From a virus, in the IMG/VR virus record IMGVR_UViG_3300030333_008604, positions 1 to 64,000 of that record: a DNA stretch of 64,000 nt; one strand, 5' to 3'. The position numbers and the translations under genes were made by a program. The notes beneath the pieces are model-generated. The model was not told the DNA's origin. It saw nothing but the letters and a program-made list of their open reading frames with translations, and did not search any database. Position 1 is the stretch's first letter; each line of letters starts with the position of its first letter. Below, piece after piece: positions 40,428-48,918 of the stretch.

Positions 40428-41113
40428 TGTCTGGCTTTCATTTTGTTACATTTGCCGATAAAAAATACAAACTTCAGCAATTTAATTTATGTCTTTACGC
40501 AAAGGAGTTGAATCAGTTTGAGACTGTTTCTGATTATTCAAAAGAGAGTGACTTGATAAAGACTAGTTTTTATAACGAAAACAAAGAAATATTTGATCAA
40601 GAGAGGGGTTGTGGATATTGGCTTTGGAAGCCATTCTATATTTTAAAAAAACTAGAAGAGATTGATGATGGCGATATAGTTTTTTATGCTGACTGTGCTG
40701 ATGTTTTTATGCCGCAGCTTATACCTTTTTTAAGGGGAGAATTCGATACTTGTGATGTAATCTTGCTTCAAGGCGCCTATAAAAATAAAGATTGGACTAA
40801 GAGGGATTGTTTTGTGATGATGGACTGCGATAGCGAAGAATACTGGGACCACAATCAACTCGAAGCTGGTATTGGTTTTTTTAAAAAGACAGCAAAAACA
40901 ATAGAAGTTGTCAATGAGTGGCTTGAGTATTGCAAAAATCCGCATATTTTAACTGATGCACCAAACCAATCCGGATATCATAATTTTCCAAGCTTTCAAG
41001 ATCATCGTCATGATCAAAGCATTTTGACAAATATCGCGATTAAGCATAATTTAAGAATAGAAAATGAACTGATAAGGCAGTTTATAAACTGTAACGTTAA
41101 CGAGGCATTATGA
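40427..41113 (+). CDS. Probable glycosyltransferase-like protein
   Basis: 228 residues. GCGYWLWKPFYILKKLEEID and DIVFYADCADVFMP recall GT-A folds with a D-x-D-like step, as in uncharacterised capsular or LPS transferases. GTG 40427 was chosen because it overlaps the previous stop (TAGTG) and has GGAG 10 bases ahead; a longer frame with GTG at 40400 would add nine residues. The four-base overlap with the next gene supports one operon. Family call is tentative. Confidence 0.65.
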   Translation: MSGFHFVTFADKKYKLQQFNLCLYAKELNQFETVSDYSKESDLIKTSFYNENKEIFDQERGCGYWLWKPFYILKKLEEIDDGDIVFYADCADVFMPQLIPFLRGEFDTCDVILLQGAYKNKDWTKRDCFVMMDCDSEEYWDHNQLEAGIGFFKKTAKTIEVVNEWLEYCKNPHILTDAPNQSGYHNFPSFQDHRHDQSILTNIAIKHNLRIENELIRQFINCNVNEAL

Positions 41114-41934
41114 AGAATGATATTAGTGTTGTGCTAACTGTCCACAACAAAGCTTGGCTTGTAGATAAAGTTATTGATAGTATTATTGTCAATACGGCAG
41201 CTAACTTAGAGTTAAATATTGTTATAGACGGTTGTACTGACAACTCTGAAGAAGTGATATCTGATACTTTAAAAAAATACCCTGGCACCCGAACGAATAT
41301 TTTTCACACACCCGATGTTTTTGAGACCAAGGCAAATAATGTGGGCTTAAAGGCTTCTAGTTCTGAATATGCGGTGATCATTCAAGATGACATGATCATC
41401 AATGAATTTGCATGGGACCAGAGATTAGTAAGGCCAGTTTTAGAATACTCAGATGTCTTCGCTGTGACGGCCCGCACCGCCCATAACTGGATTTACAATC
41501 CAAATTCTGTTCATGAGCATATGAAGGAAGACTTAGATGACTGTTGGTGCGATATACTAATTCACACAGAGCATGCTGAGAAGGGAAAGATCTCTAGAGA
41601 TACGTTCGCTATCAGAGACTCAGTTAATCGTGGCCCCTTGCTTATCAAGAAAGAAGTACTAGAAAAATTGAATTACTTAGACGAGATCTACGCTCCTCTT
41701 GAATTCGATGAACATGATCTTTGTCATCGCGCATATAGAGACCTCGGCCTTCTCGCCGGATGTTATTGGGTTGACATCGTGTCAGAGCCTCACTGGGGCT
41801 CATTACGCTGCAATAATGGCGGCTCACCTCCTTGGCACTTGAAGGCTCATCATAAAAATTCTAAAATTTTCTGGAATAGGCACAAAGATTTAATTATTGG
41901 GCCGAAACATAACGAAAATAGGACACTCAAATGA
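41110..41934 (+). CDS. GT2 family glycosyltransferase
   Basis: 274 residues. VVLTVHNKAWLVDKVI and NIVIDGCTDNSEEVI start the family 2 fold, and AVIIQDDMIINE gives the acidic D-D motif. FDEHDLCHRAYRDLG resembles the catalytic E-D region of the family. It overlaps neighbours by four bases on both sides. Sugar unknown. Confidence 0.85.
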   Translation: MKNDISVVLTVHNKAWLVDKVIDSIIVNTAANLELNIVIDGCTDNSEEVISDTLKKYPGTRTNIFHTPDVFETKANNVGLKASSSEYAVIIQDDMIINEFAWDQRLVRPVLEYSDVFAVTARTAHNWIYNPNSVHEHMKEDLDDCWCDILIHTEHAEKGKISRDTFAIRDSVNRGPLLIKKEVLEKLNYLDEIYAPLEFDEHDLCHRAYRDLGLLAGCYWVDIVSEPHWGSLRCNNGGSPPWHLKAHHKNSKIFWNRHKDLIIGPKHNENRTLK

Positions 41935-42572
41935 GTTTTGTAGAGTTGTTTAGAAAAGAATATTATAGAAAACTTTTGTCGCCTCATGGAAGCAATCCAA
42001 TAAGAAACAGAGCAGATCCTTTTTTGAAAGTGTTCGAGCTTCTAGAAGACAGAAAACTTTCCGGACAAGATTATTTTCATATTGTGGAAACTGGCACGTC
42101 TCGCCTCGATCATGGATATATGTGTTTTGGCGATGATGGCTGTGCAACACACATTTTTGATAAATTTGTTAACTTTTATGACGGAGAAGTGCTTTCCGTT
42201 GACATTAAGCAAGAGAACTGTGACTTTTCTAATTCTATAACTTCCCCAAAAACACGTGTCACTTGTAGCGATTCAGTAAAATTTCTCTGGTCTTTGCCTG
42301 AAAATTACAAAATTGACTTTCTTTACCTTGATTCTTATGACATTGAGAGAGAAAACCCGCATCCGTCACAGTTACATCACGTAAAAGAGTTGTGCGCCGC
42401 GATGAAAAATCTAAAAAAAGACACAATTATTGTTGTTGATGACCATGATGGGTTCTTTACTGGCGGAAAAATAGGCAAAGGCACATATGTCAAGCAATTT
42501 ATGAGCGACATTGATGCAGAATTGTTGTTCGAGGGCTACCAAATAGGGTGGATCCTCGGCGAAGGTAAGTAA
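41931..42572 (+). CDS. Class I methyltransferase-like protein
   Basis: 213 residues. HIVETGTSRLDHGYM and GEVLSVDIKQENCDF resemble the SAM-binding strand-loop, and FLYLDSYD with IIVVDDHDG the later acidic positions. It has the size of sugar O-methyltransferases. Methylation of a sugar in the glycan is a guess. ATGA overlap with the preceding gene. Confidence 0.6.
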   Translation: MSFVELFRKEYYRKLLSPHGSNPIRNRADPFLKVFELLEDRKLSGQDYFHIVETGTSRLDHGYMCFGDDGCATHIFDKFVNFYDGEVLSVDIKQENCDFSNSITSPKTRVTCSDSVKFLWSLPENYKIDFLYLDSYDIERENPHPSQLHHVKELCAAMKNLKKDTIIVVDDHDGFFTGGKIGKGTYVKQFMSDIDAELLFEGYQIGWILGEGK

Positions 42573-42573
42573 A

Positions 42574-43329
42574 ATGTCCGATGATGTCATTCTAGCAGCT
42601 TATCATGGCGGCTTAGGCGACAATTTACAGTTTTCGACTCTGCCAGAAATGTTTTCTAAGGCTGGAAAGAAGGTTTATATCTGGTCCCGGGCGTATTTTA
42701 GGAATAGAGAGATATATGACTTGGTTTGGGGAGCGAATCCTTACATTCTTGGGGTCAAAGATGGCGCCTGGACCGCAGGAGACACGCCAGAGATAGGGCA
42801 CAGGGCTGTTAACACTCAGTGTATCGCTAATTGGGAGGCCTTACATGGCCTTGAGCCGACAAATGTATATCCAAAAGTTTATTATGAGCCAAATTTAATC
42901 TCCGGGCTTGAGAACACAATCTTAATCGACGTTAGTTCAATAACCCGGGCTTATGATCAAACTAAAATCAACCTTGCCATGGCTAAAATCAGAGACTTAA
43001 ACCCAAAAAAAACATTTTCTTTTGTTAAATTTGCACAAAATATCAATCCTCCGGTTGGGTTTTCTATTGCGCACAACGGAGTCCATAGAAAATATGCCGC
43101 CGATACAGAAAAAGACATTAAAATAGACAACATATTTCAATATTGTGATCTTATACGATCGTGTTGCGGGATTGTTGCCCTTCACAGCGGCGCTAGCCAT
43201 CTCAGTTCTGCCCTAAAGGCTTACAACCCGGAACTAAAAAGCTATTGCATAATAGATAAAGACGTCTATACCTATCATAAGGACAAGGCATTGTTTATAT
43301 TTGACAATGTCGAATATGTTGTTATATAA
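42574..43329 (+). CDS. GT9/heptosyltransferase-like protein
   Basis: 251 residues. AAYHGGLGDNLQFSTLPEM at the start is the GT9-like acceptor loop, and CGIVALHSGASHLSSALKAY near the end matches the donor-binding GxxHxAA-type loop of heptosyltransferases. With a heptose pathway encoded directly downstream, ADP-heptose is a plausible donor. It is shorter than typical heptosyltransferases (about 350), so this could be a reduced form. TAATG overlap with the next gene. Confidence 0.65.
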   Translation: MSDDVILAAYHGGLGDNLQFSTLPEMFSKAGKKVYIWSRAYFRNREIYDLVWGANPYILGVKDGAWTAGDTPEIGHRAVNTQCIANWEALHGLEPTNVYPKVYYEPNLISGLENTILIDVSSITRAYDQTKINLAMAKIRDLNPKKTFSFVKFAQNINPPVGFSIAHNGVHRKYAADTEKDIKIDNIFQYCDLIRSCCGIVALHSGASHLSSALKAYNPELKSYCIIDKDVYTYHKDKALFIFDNVEYVVI

Positions 43330-43718
43330 TGAAGAGGATCTTTACTAATGGCTGTTTCGATATTCTTCACCGTGGACATGTCGAGCTTTTAAAATACTGC
43401 AAAAGCATGGGCTACGTGATTGTTGGACTCAATGATGACTCTAGCGTGAAGGAGAATAAAGGCCTATCACGTCCGTTCAACAATCAATATGATCGAAAAT
43501 TCTTACTTGAGAGTCTAGAATGCGTCGACGAGGTGCTGTTCTTTTCTGAAAAAACTCCCTATAACTTAATAAAGAGCCTGAAACCAGATATAATTGTTAA
43601 GGGTGGAGACTATACAGCTGATGAAGTTGTTGGTCGCGACCTCGCAGAAGTAAAAATATTTAAATTTATAGATGAATACTCGACAACAAAGACAATTAAA
43701 GATCTTGCTTCTAGGTGA
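43329..43718 (+). CDS. Heptose-1-phosphate adenylyltransferase (HldE C-domain/RfaE2 type)
   Basis: 129 residues, one cytidylyltransferase-like domain: TNGCFDILHRGHVELL contains HxGH, VGLNDDSSVKENKG, RPFNNQYDRKFLLESLECVDEVLFF and IIVKGGDYTADEVVG match RfaE2. It would join AMP to heptose 1-phosphate, making ADP-heptose. In most bacteria this is the C-terminal half of HldE. Here the gene is separate and precedes the kinase. Confidence 0.85.
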   Translation: MKRIFTNGCFDILHRGHVELLKYCKSMGYVIVGLNDDSSVKENKGLSRPFNNQYDRKFLLESLECVDEVLFFSEKTPYNLIKSLKPDIIVKGGDYTADEVVGRDLAEVKIFKFIDEYSTTKTIKDLASR

Positions 43719-44472
43719 CGCGTGCACTGACGTTTATCATTACGGCTCTTGTGAGAGAATTAGCCCCGAAGCACCGGTGCCAGTCTTTGAGCACGAATAT
43801 TCCATAGAAAAGCCTGGAATGGCGCTAAATGTAGAACAAAACTTTAAGGGTCTTGGCTGCAGCGTCGACTCTTTTTTTAATTCTCATGACCTTTTTAAAG
43901 AAAGGTTCATTGACAGCAAGAGCAAATACCAACTTTTTCGATTTGACAAGGGTGAAACCTTGATTACGTATCCGGATTTGAGCAAAATTAACAAGCTAAA
44001 TACGGAATATGACGCCATTGTTGTGTCGGATTACTGCAAGGGGTTCGTTACTGATGAGCTAGTTTCCCTTCTCAGGCAAAAATTTAAAAATTGTCTAAAG
44101 TTTGTTGATACTAAGAGGCGCGATATGTCTATTTACGATGATTTTTTTATTAAAATAAACAAACACGAGCGCGAACAAGCATATAAGTTTCCAAATTTGA
44201 ACAATTCACAATTAATAGTTACTCTTGGTGAAGAAGGTGCGTTATGGAATGAGCAAATTTTCCCCGCAGTAGAGAGAAAAGAAGTGTTTGACGTCACCGG
44301 CGCCGGCGATACATTTTTGGCAGCCGTTGTTTATGGCTATATTCTGTCAAAAGACATGGAAAAAGCTATAAAATTTGCTAATCACTGCGCATCTGTTACT
44401 GTTTCTAGGGTTGGAACACACGCTTTGGAGAAGAAAGATTATGAAAAAGTACAAAAAAGTCTATGTTTTTGA
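43672..44472 (+). CDS. Heptose-7-phosphate kinase (HldE N-domain/RfaE1 type, PfkB)
   Basis: 266 residues of PfkB fold: LLGDACTDVYHYGSCERISP start, APVPVFE, PGMALNVEQNFKGLG, and DVTGAGDTFLAAVVYGY with the catalytic Asp. RfaE1 phosphorylates heptose 7-phosphate at C1, the step before the preceding gene's product acts. It is shorter than the usual 310-330 residues. It overlaps the previous gene by 47 bases, and the ATG has a poor ribosome site, so coupling is likely. Confidence 0.82.
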   Translation: MNTRQQRQLKILLLGDACTDVYHYGSCERISPEAPVPVFEHEYSIEKPGMALNVEQNFKGLGCSVDSFFNSHDLFKERFIDSKSKYQLFRFDKGETLITYPDLSKINKLNTEYDAIVVSDYCKGFVTDELVSLLRQKFKNCLKFVDTKRRDMSIYDDFFIKINKHEREQAYKFPNLNNSQLIVTLGEEGALWNEQIFPAVERKEVFDVTGAGDTFLAAVVYGYILSKDMEKAIKFANHCASVTVSRVGTHALEKKDYEKVQKSLCF

Positions 44473-44776
44473 TATAGATGGGACAATTTGCACCTTGACT
44501 GACGGAGACTATGCCAAAAGTGAGCCAATACAGTCAAGAATCGATACAGTAAATCGACTTTACGCAGAAAATAACAAAATTGTATTTCAAACAGCAAGAG
44601 GAATGGGCAGAACTCAAAATAATTCTGAATTAGCTATTAAAATGTTTCATGATTTCACGTATAATCAACTTAAAAGTTGGGGTGTGAACTTTCATGAGCT
44701 TTTTTTAGGCAAGCCCGCAGGAGATATATATGTCGATGACAAATCCTTCAATGACAGAGACTTCTTTACCGATTAA
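44441..44776 (+). CDS. HAD-family phosphatase, capsule/LPS type
   Basis: 111 residues. VYVFDIDGTIC is HAD motif I, VFQTARGM motif II, LGKPAGDIYVDDKS motifs III-IV. No cap domain. Such small HADs in capsule operons dephosphorylate sugar phosphates and could do the GmhB step (bisphosphate to monophosphate) that the window otherwise lacks. Start ATG 44441 with a GGAGAAG site; overlaps previous and next genes. Confidence 0.7.
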   Translation: MKKYKKVYVFDIDGTICTLTDGDYAKSEPIQSRIDTVNRLYAENNKIVFQTARGMGRTQNNSELAIKMFHDFTYNQLKSWGVNFHELFLGKPAGDIYVDDKSFNDRDFFTD

Positions 44777-45113
44777 ATTTGTTTCTAAAGGGTGGGGATT
44801 CGAAAAATGGATTGTTAATTGTGAAGAATATTGTGGAAAGCTTTTGTATTTTGCAAAAGGCAAGAAGTGTTCTTGGCACTTTCATAAGCTCAAAGATGAG
44901 GTTTTTTATATTCAATCCGGCAAAGTAAAGGTATTATATTCAGACAATGACGATATTGAGCAGGCAAATGCAGTCATCCTGGGCCCCGGAGATAATTTTC
45001 ATGTCTATAGAGGGCTTCGACATCGGGTAATTGCATTAGAAGATACTGAATTGTTTGAGTTTTCAACTCAACATTTTGATTCTGACAGCTATAGGATCAA
45101 AAAAGGAGATTAA
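44730..45113 (+). CDS. Cupin-fold sugar isomerase-like protein
   Basis: 127 residues of cupin fold: GWGFEKWIVN, CSWHFHKLKDEVFYIQSGKVKV with the metal histidines, and LGPGDNFHVYRGLRHRV. This resembles the C-terminal half of mannose-6-phosphate isomerases and other sugar cupins. It starts with a good AGGAG site inside the previous gene. Precise reaction unknown. Confidence 0.75.
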   Translation: MSMTNPSMTETSLPIKFVSKGWGFEKWIVNCEEYCGKLLYFAKGKKCSWHFHKLKDEVFYIQSGKVKVLYSDNDDIEQANAVILGPGDNFHVYRGLRHRVIALEDTELFEFSTQHFDSDSYRIKKGD

Positions 45114-45117
45114 AAGG

Positions 45118-46086
45118 GTGAAAAAGAGAATATTAGTTTGTGGTGCTGGCGGTTTTATCGGTGGCGCGATGGTAAAGAGGTTAAAATCAGAAGGCCACTG
45201 GGTTCGTGGCGTAGATATTAAGTATCATGAGTTTTTTGATATCATCGCGGCATGTGACGAGTTCGCTAGGGGCGATTTAAGGAACCCTGGAGTGTGTAAT
45301 AGTGTCGTAACTGAAGATATAGACGAGATTTACCAGTTTGCTGCAGACATGGGCGGCGCCGGGTACATCTTTACGGGAGAAAATGACGCAAACGTTATGC
45401 ATAATTCAGCCTTGATCAACCTTAATATAGCTGAACAGTGTGTACAAAAGGGAGTTAAGAAGATTTTCTATTCTTCTTCGGCTTGTATGTACCCAGAACA
45501 CAATCAAATGGATCCAAATAACCCCAATTGCGAAGAAAGTTCGGCATATCCAGCCGATCCAGATTCAGAATACGGCTGGGAAAAGCTTTTCAGCGAAAGA
45601 TTATACCTTGCTTTTCATAGAAACTATGGTCTTGACGTGCGAATTGCTAGATATCACAATATTTTTGGACCTGAAGGTACGTGGGATGGCGGAAAAGAAA
45701 AGGCTCCTGCTGCTTTTTGTAGAAAAGTTGCTGCTGCAACCGGCTCAACAATTGAGGTTTGGGGCGATGGCACACAGACAAGATCTTTTCTTTATATCGA
45801 CGAGTGCATTGAAGCCACCCGCCGATTGATGGACTCGGATTTTACTGGGCCGGTAAATATTGGCTCTGAGGAGATGATTTCTATCAACAAGTTTGCTCAA
45901 ATGGCCATCGACATCTCAGGAAAAGACCTAAAAATTAAAAACATTCCTGGTCCTTTGGGCGTAAAAGGCAGAAACTCTGACAATAAGCTTTATTATGAAA
46001 AAATTGGCTGGAAAGTCTCCCAGCCGCTTAGAACTGGAATGGAAAAAACGTTCGAGTGGATTAATAAGCAGGTCAACAAGGAATGA
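45118..46086 (+). CDS. GDP-mannose 3,5-epimerase-like short-chain dehydrogenase
   Basis: 322 residues. ILVCGAGGFIGGAMVKRL is the NAD loop, SSSACMYPEHNQ and SEYGWEKLFSERLY carry the S and Y-x3-K catalytic set, and CEESSAYPADPDSEYGWEK closely resembles plant GME. GME converts GDP-mannose to GDP-galactose (and gulose). GTG 45118 was chosen because an AAGGAG lies 11-16 bases upstream; the longer frame is weaker. Two GT11-like enzymes in the operon could use the product. Confidence 0.85.
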   Translation: MKKRILVCGAGGFIGGAMVKRLKSEGHWVRGVDIKYHEFFDIIAACDEFARGDLRNPGVCNSVVTEDIDEIYQFAADMGGAGYIFTGENDANVMHNSALINLNIAEQCVQKGVKKIFYSSSACMYPEHNQMDPNNPNCEESSAYPADPDSEYGWEKLFSERLYLAFHRNYGLDVRIARYHNIFGPEGTWDGGKEKAPAAFCRKVAAATGSTIEVWGDGTQTRSFLYIDECIEATRRLMDSDFTGPVNIGSEEMISINKFAQMAIDISGKDLKIKNIPGPLGVKGRNSDNKLYYEKIGWKVSQPLRTGMEKTFEWINKQVNKE

Positions 46087-46961
46087 GATGTTTGGTTACA
46101 GGACATCAGGGCTACATTGGATCCCATTTATACGCTAAGTTGAAAGACCTAGGTCACGAAGTGCTTGGTATTGATCTTAAAGATGGCAAAGACATCAATT
46201 CCAACAGTTATGGCCTCGAAGAAGGCGGAAAATTTCATCCTTTCTGGTTTAATTTTAAGCCAGAATACATTTTTCATCTTGCATGCTGGCCACGCGTTGC
46301 CTATAGTGTTGAAAATCCTGTCGAAACAATGAAAAATAACGTTTTGTCTACCTCTAACGTGTTAAATTTTGCGCACAAGGTTGGCTGTAGGCGTGTTATT
46401 TATTCAAGCTCTTCATCTGTTACCGGAAATAATGATGGCTTAGGCCCAACGAGTCCGTACGGGTTGCAAAAATTAATTTCAGAGCTGGAATGTAGGCTTT
46501 ATTCACAACTTTATGGCCTGGATACAGTCTCACTTCGTTATTTTAACGTCTATTCCGAAGATCAGCCAGCAGATGGCCCATACACGACTGCGATTGCTAA
46601 CTTTATGGAGTTTATCAGACAAGATAAACAGCCATTCATTACTGGTGACGGTACGCAACGTCGTGATATGATACATGTTGACGATGTAGTTTCTGCGAAT
46701 ATATTTGTAATGGAACATCCTAATGATTTTGCAGGAGCTAACTATGATGTTGGCACTGGAGAGAACATTTCTTTGAATGAAATTACAGAAATTGTCAATT
46801 ATATTTTACCAAATGTAGAATTTCAGTATGTCGAAGGCCGCACTGGCGATGTCTTTGAGACAAAAGCTGACGTATCCGCTCTAAAACAAATTGGATGGGA
46901 AAGTAAAACCAAAATAAGCAAAGGAATTGCAGACTGCTTTAAACAACTAAGGAGAAAGTAA
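46083..46961 (+). CDS. NAD-dependent nucleotide-sugar epimerase/dehydratase
   Basis: 292 residues. LVTGHQGYIGSHLYAKL is the Rossmann loop, IYSSSSSVTG the Ser strand and SPYGLQKLISE the Y-x3-K; FITGDGTQRRDMIHVDDVV follows as in GalE-like enzymes. Substrate not decided (UDP-glucose, GlcNAc or GDP-sugar). ATGA overlap with the preceding epimerase. It ends the recognisable sugar genes. Confidence 0.85.
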   Translation: MRCLVTGHQGYIGSHLYAKLKDLGHEVLGIDLKDGKDINSNSYGLEEGGKFHPFWFNFKPEYIFHLACWPRVAYSVENPVETMKNNVLSTSNVLNFAHKVGCRRVIYSSSSSVTGNNDGLGPTSPYGLQKLISELECRLYSQLYGLDTVSLRYFNVYSEDQPADGPYTTAIANFMEFIRQDKQPFITGDGTQRRDMIHVDDVVSANIFVMEHPNDFAGANYDVGTGENISLNEITEIVNYILPNVEFQYVEGRTGDVFETKADVSALKQIGWESKTKISKGIADCFKQLRRK

Positions 46962-47159
46962 ATGCTAAAATTGTCTGATGAAGCACTTGGAGCCTTAATG
47001 ATGGCCCTACAAAAGTCCCTACTAGAACAAACTGACATTGTTCCGGTTTTGAAGGGATTTAACTTCAAAGTGAATGAAAATAAAGAATTATTTGTTATGA
47101 ATCCGCCTATTTTTAAAGTAGGTGAGCCTGATTTTCCTACACCGGAGGCTAGTGACTAG
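46962..47159 (+). CDS. 65-residue hypothetical protein
   Basis: Starts right after the epimerase stop with an AAGGAG site. LKLSDEALGALMMALQKSLL is a helix, and the rest reads like a small conserved phage protein (DIVPVLKGFNFKVNENKELF). No family is known. Confidence 0.55.
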   Translation: MLKLSDEALGALMMALQKSLLEQTDIVPVLKGFNFKVNENKELFVMNPPIFKVGEPDFPTPEASD

Positions 47160-47161
47160 TC

Positions 47162-47329
47162 ATGGATATTAATAAAGATGAATTTGAAGCTCTATATGTT
47201 CATTTAAAGAAGTATTTAAAGCATTTTGAGCAAGAGCCGATTGAACAAAAGTTTTGGAATGATACTTATAACTTAGACGTCCTCTTTGTGATTAGAGATA
47301 AGATAAAGAAAGGTCTTGAGTTTGCCTAA
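47162..47329 (+). CDS. 55-residue hypothetical protein
   Basis: Reads MDINKDEFEALYVHLKKYL and continues KHFEQEPIEQKFWND, a small helical acidic protein. It starts two bases after the previous stop and overlaps the next gene's TTG start by 14 bases. Function unknown. Confidence 0.5.
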   Translation: MDINKDEFEALYVHLKKYLKHFEQEPIEQKFWNDTYNLDVLFVIRDKIKKGLEFA

Positions 47330-47588
47330 GTATACCTACAGGTGTGAAGAGTGCGAAGTGGTGTTTTGTGAACGTCATTCTGCAACAAAAAGAGTAAAAA
47401 ACTGTAAAGAATGTGGATCCGAAGACGCTCTAGTAAGACTGCCGTCTAATTTCCGCGTGCTTAAGGAAACAACAGAAAGTCCTGCACGAGCAGGATCTCT
47501 TGTTAAACAGTCAATAGAGGATTTTAAACAAGATTTAGCCTCTGAAAAGCAGAAATTAAAAGAAAGTGTGTGGGAGCCTAACTCATGA
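47316..47588 (+). CDS. Zinc-ribbon protein with TTG start
   Basis: 90 residues. YRCEECEVVFC and CKECGSED form two C-x2-C pairs like FmdB-type zinc ribbons; the rest is helical (SIEDFKQDLASEKQKLK). TTG 47316 is used because an AAAGAAAGG site lies 6-10 bases ahead and no ATG precedes the ribbon. It overlaps the next gene by four bases. Confidence 0.65.
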   Translation: MSLPKYTYRCEECEVVFCERHSATKRVKNCKECGSEDALVRLPSNFRVLKETTESPARAGSLVKQSIEDFKQDLASEKQKLKESVWEPNS

Positions 47589-47971
47589 ACAGATATGTTA
47601 TTATAATTTCATTAATTTTAAATGCCATACTTCTTAGTTTTCTGTTTGGCTTGGTTCCATTTTTACTTTATGTGAGTATTGTGCTAAATGGGTTTTTAGT
47701 TTGGTATGCGCTTGGCGCAATTGCCTTAAATAACGAAGTTCAGGAAGATTTAAGTAAATTATCTGACGATGTGGACTATTTTTGCACCCACCTGGAAGAC
47801 ATCCACGCGTTAGAAATGTTCTATGGGGATGAAACTCTTCAAGCTTTAATAGACCATTCGCGCAACCTTGTTAATAAGACTATAGATTTTCAAGAAAAAT
47901 ATTTTGATATAGAGGTAATAGAAGCAGATGACAGTGAAGACCCCGAAGCGGCGCCGCCGACGGAAGAATGA
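47585..47971 (+). CDS. Membrane protein, two-helix hairpin
   Basis: 128 residues. Two hydrophobic segments (YVIIISLILNAILLSFLFGL and LLYVSIVLNGFLVWYALGAI) occupy residues 4-50 and an acidic helical cytoplasmic part follows. Unknown function. Its end overlaps the sigma gene by 44 bases. Confidence 0.6.
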   Translation: MNRYVIIISLILNAILLSFLFGLVPFLLYVSIVLNGFLVWYALGAIALNNEVQEDLSKLSDDVDYFCTHLEDIHALEMFYGDETLQALIDHSRNLVNKTIDFQEKYFDIEVIEADDSEDPEAAPPTEE

Positions 47972-48629
47972 TTATTTTACAAAAGTTCACGAGGACGCGA
48001 TTATTAAATACGCCTCGACGGAAGACAAAGCCGTAAGAACTGAGTTGTATATAAAATTTATCGGACCAGCTTTTAACGAAATGGTTGATAAAATAGTGTA
48101 CACTTATAAGTTTAATACTCTGCCTAACGTTGATTGCCTTAAAGATGATTGTAAAATATGGCTAATGACAATCTTAGACAAATACGACCCCAGCAAGAAG
48201 ACCAAAGCGTTTTCTTATTTTAGTGTTATTACAAAAAACTGGTTTATACACAAAGTTAAGCAGAATTCAAAACGACTAAAACGGGATGTTCAATATGAAG
48301 ACATTAATGAACACATACAGAAAGAACAGCTAGTTGTCTATAACCAATATATACCTCATCGCGAAAGACGTGAATTTTGGACCCTCCTTTTTAAGGAAAT
48401 GAAGGATTGGGAAAAAATGAAACTGAAAGACAATGAAAAGAAAGTCCTCGACGCCGTCAATATCTTGTTTTCTAGCATAGAAGAGATTGAAATTTTTAAT
48501 AAAAAAGCTATTTATCTTTACATGAGAGAAATAACAGGCTTAAACACAAAACAGATTGTTAATAATCTGAACAGGATTCGAAGCCGCTATAGGGAATTTA
48601 AAAAAGAATGGGAAAAGGGCAACATTTAA
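47928..48629 (+). CDS. gp55-like late-transcription sigma factor
   Basis: 233 residues. A basic start (KTPKRRRRRKND) precedes VDCLKDDCKIWLMTILDKYD and KTKAFSYFSVITKNWFIHKV, which correspond to sigma region 2, as in T4 gp55 and relatives in large phages. Region 4 of usual sigmas is absent; the C-terminal 80 residues are helical. It should direct host RNA polymerase to late promoters, of which one candidate (TATAAATA) is visible at 18802. Placed just before the tail genes. Confidence 0.78.
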   Translation: MTVKTPKRRRRRKNDYFTKVHEDAIIKYASTEDKAVRTELYIKFIGPAFNEMVDKIVYTYKFNTLPNVDCLKDDCKIWLMTILDKYDPSKKTKAFSYFSVITKNWFIHKVKQNSKRLKRDVQYEDINEHIQKEQLVVYNQYIPHRERREFWTLLFKEMKDWEKMKLKDNEKKVLDAVNILFSSIEEIEIFNKKAIYLYMREITGLNTKQIVNNLNRIRSRYREFKKEWEKGNI

Positions 48630-48907
48630 GCACAGAAAAGTTTGTAGAAGACGCTATTAGTAACATTAAGAAAGACCGAGCGCTCGCCGCCGATTTGTTG
48701 ATACACTTAACTACATATATGAAAGCCTCAGACGAGAGACATCAGTCGTGTGGTCTTGTTGCCGCCAAATATCTTGAAACGCTCCAAAGATCTAACGAAC
48801 AACTTGTTAAGTTGGCATCTTTGCTATCAAGAAAAGAGGCTAATTCTGGTTTGTCACCCATCGACAAGGAAGAAATATACAACATCATCAATGATGAAAA
48901 AAAGTGA
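48608..48907 (+). CDS. 99-residue helical hypothetical protein
   Basis: Starts in the sigma gene's end (overlap 22 bases) and reads FVEDAISNIKKDRALAADLL and similar, all helical. No family is recognised. Followed by 11 bases before the large tail gene. Confidence 0.55.
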   Translation: MGKGQHLSTEKFVEDAISNIKKDRALAADLLIHLTTYMKASDERHQSCGLVAAKYLETLQRSNEQLVKLASLLSRKEANSGLSPIDKEEIYNIINDEKK

Positions 48908-48918
48908 GGCGCTGATGT

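Noticed and set aside
41089-41097. Palindrome near the end of the gene at 40427 (cagtttataaactg)
   Set aside because: Within coding sequence, single copy, no partner site; likely chance.
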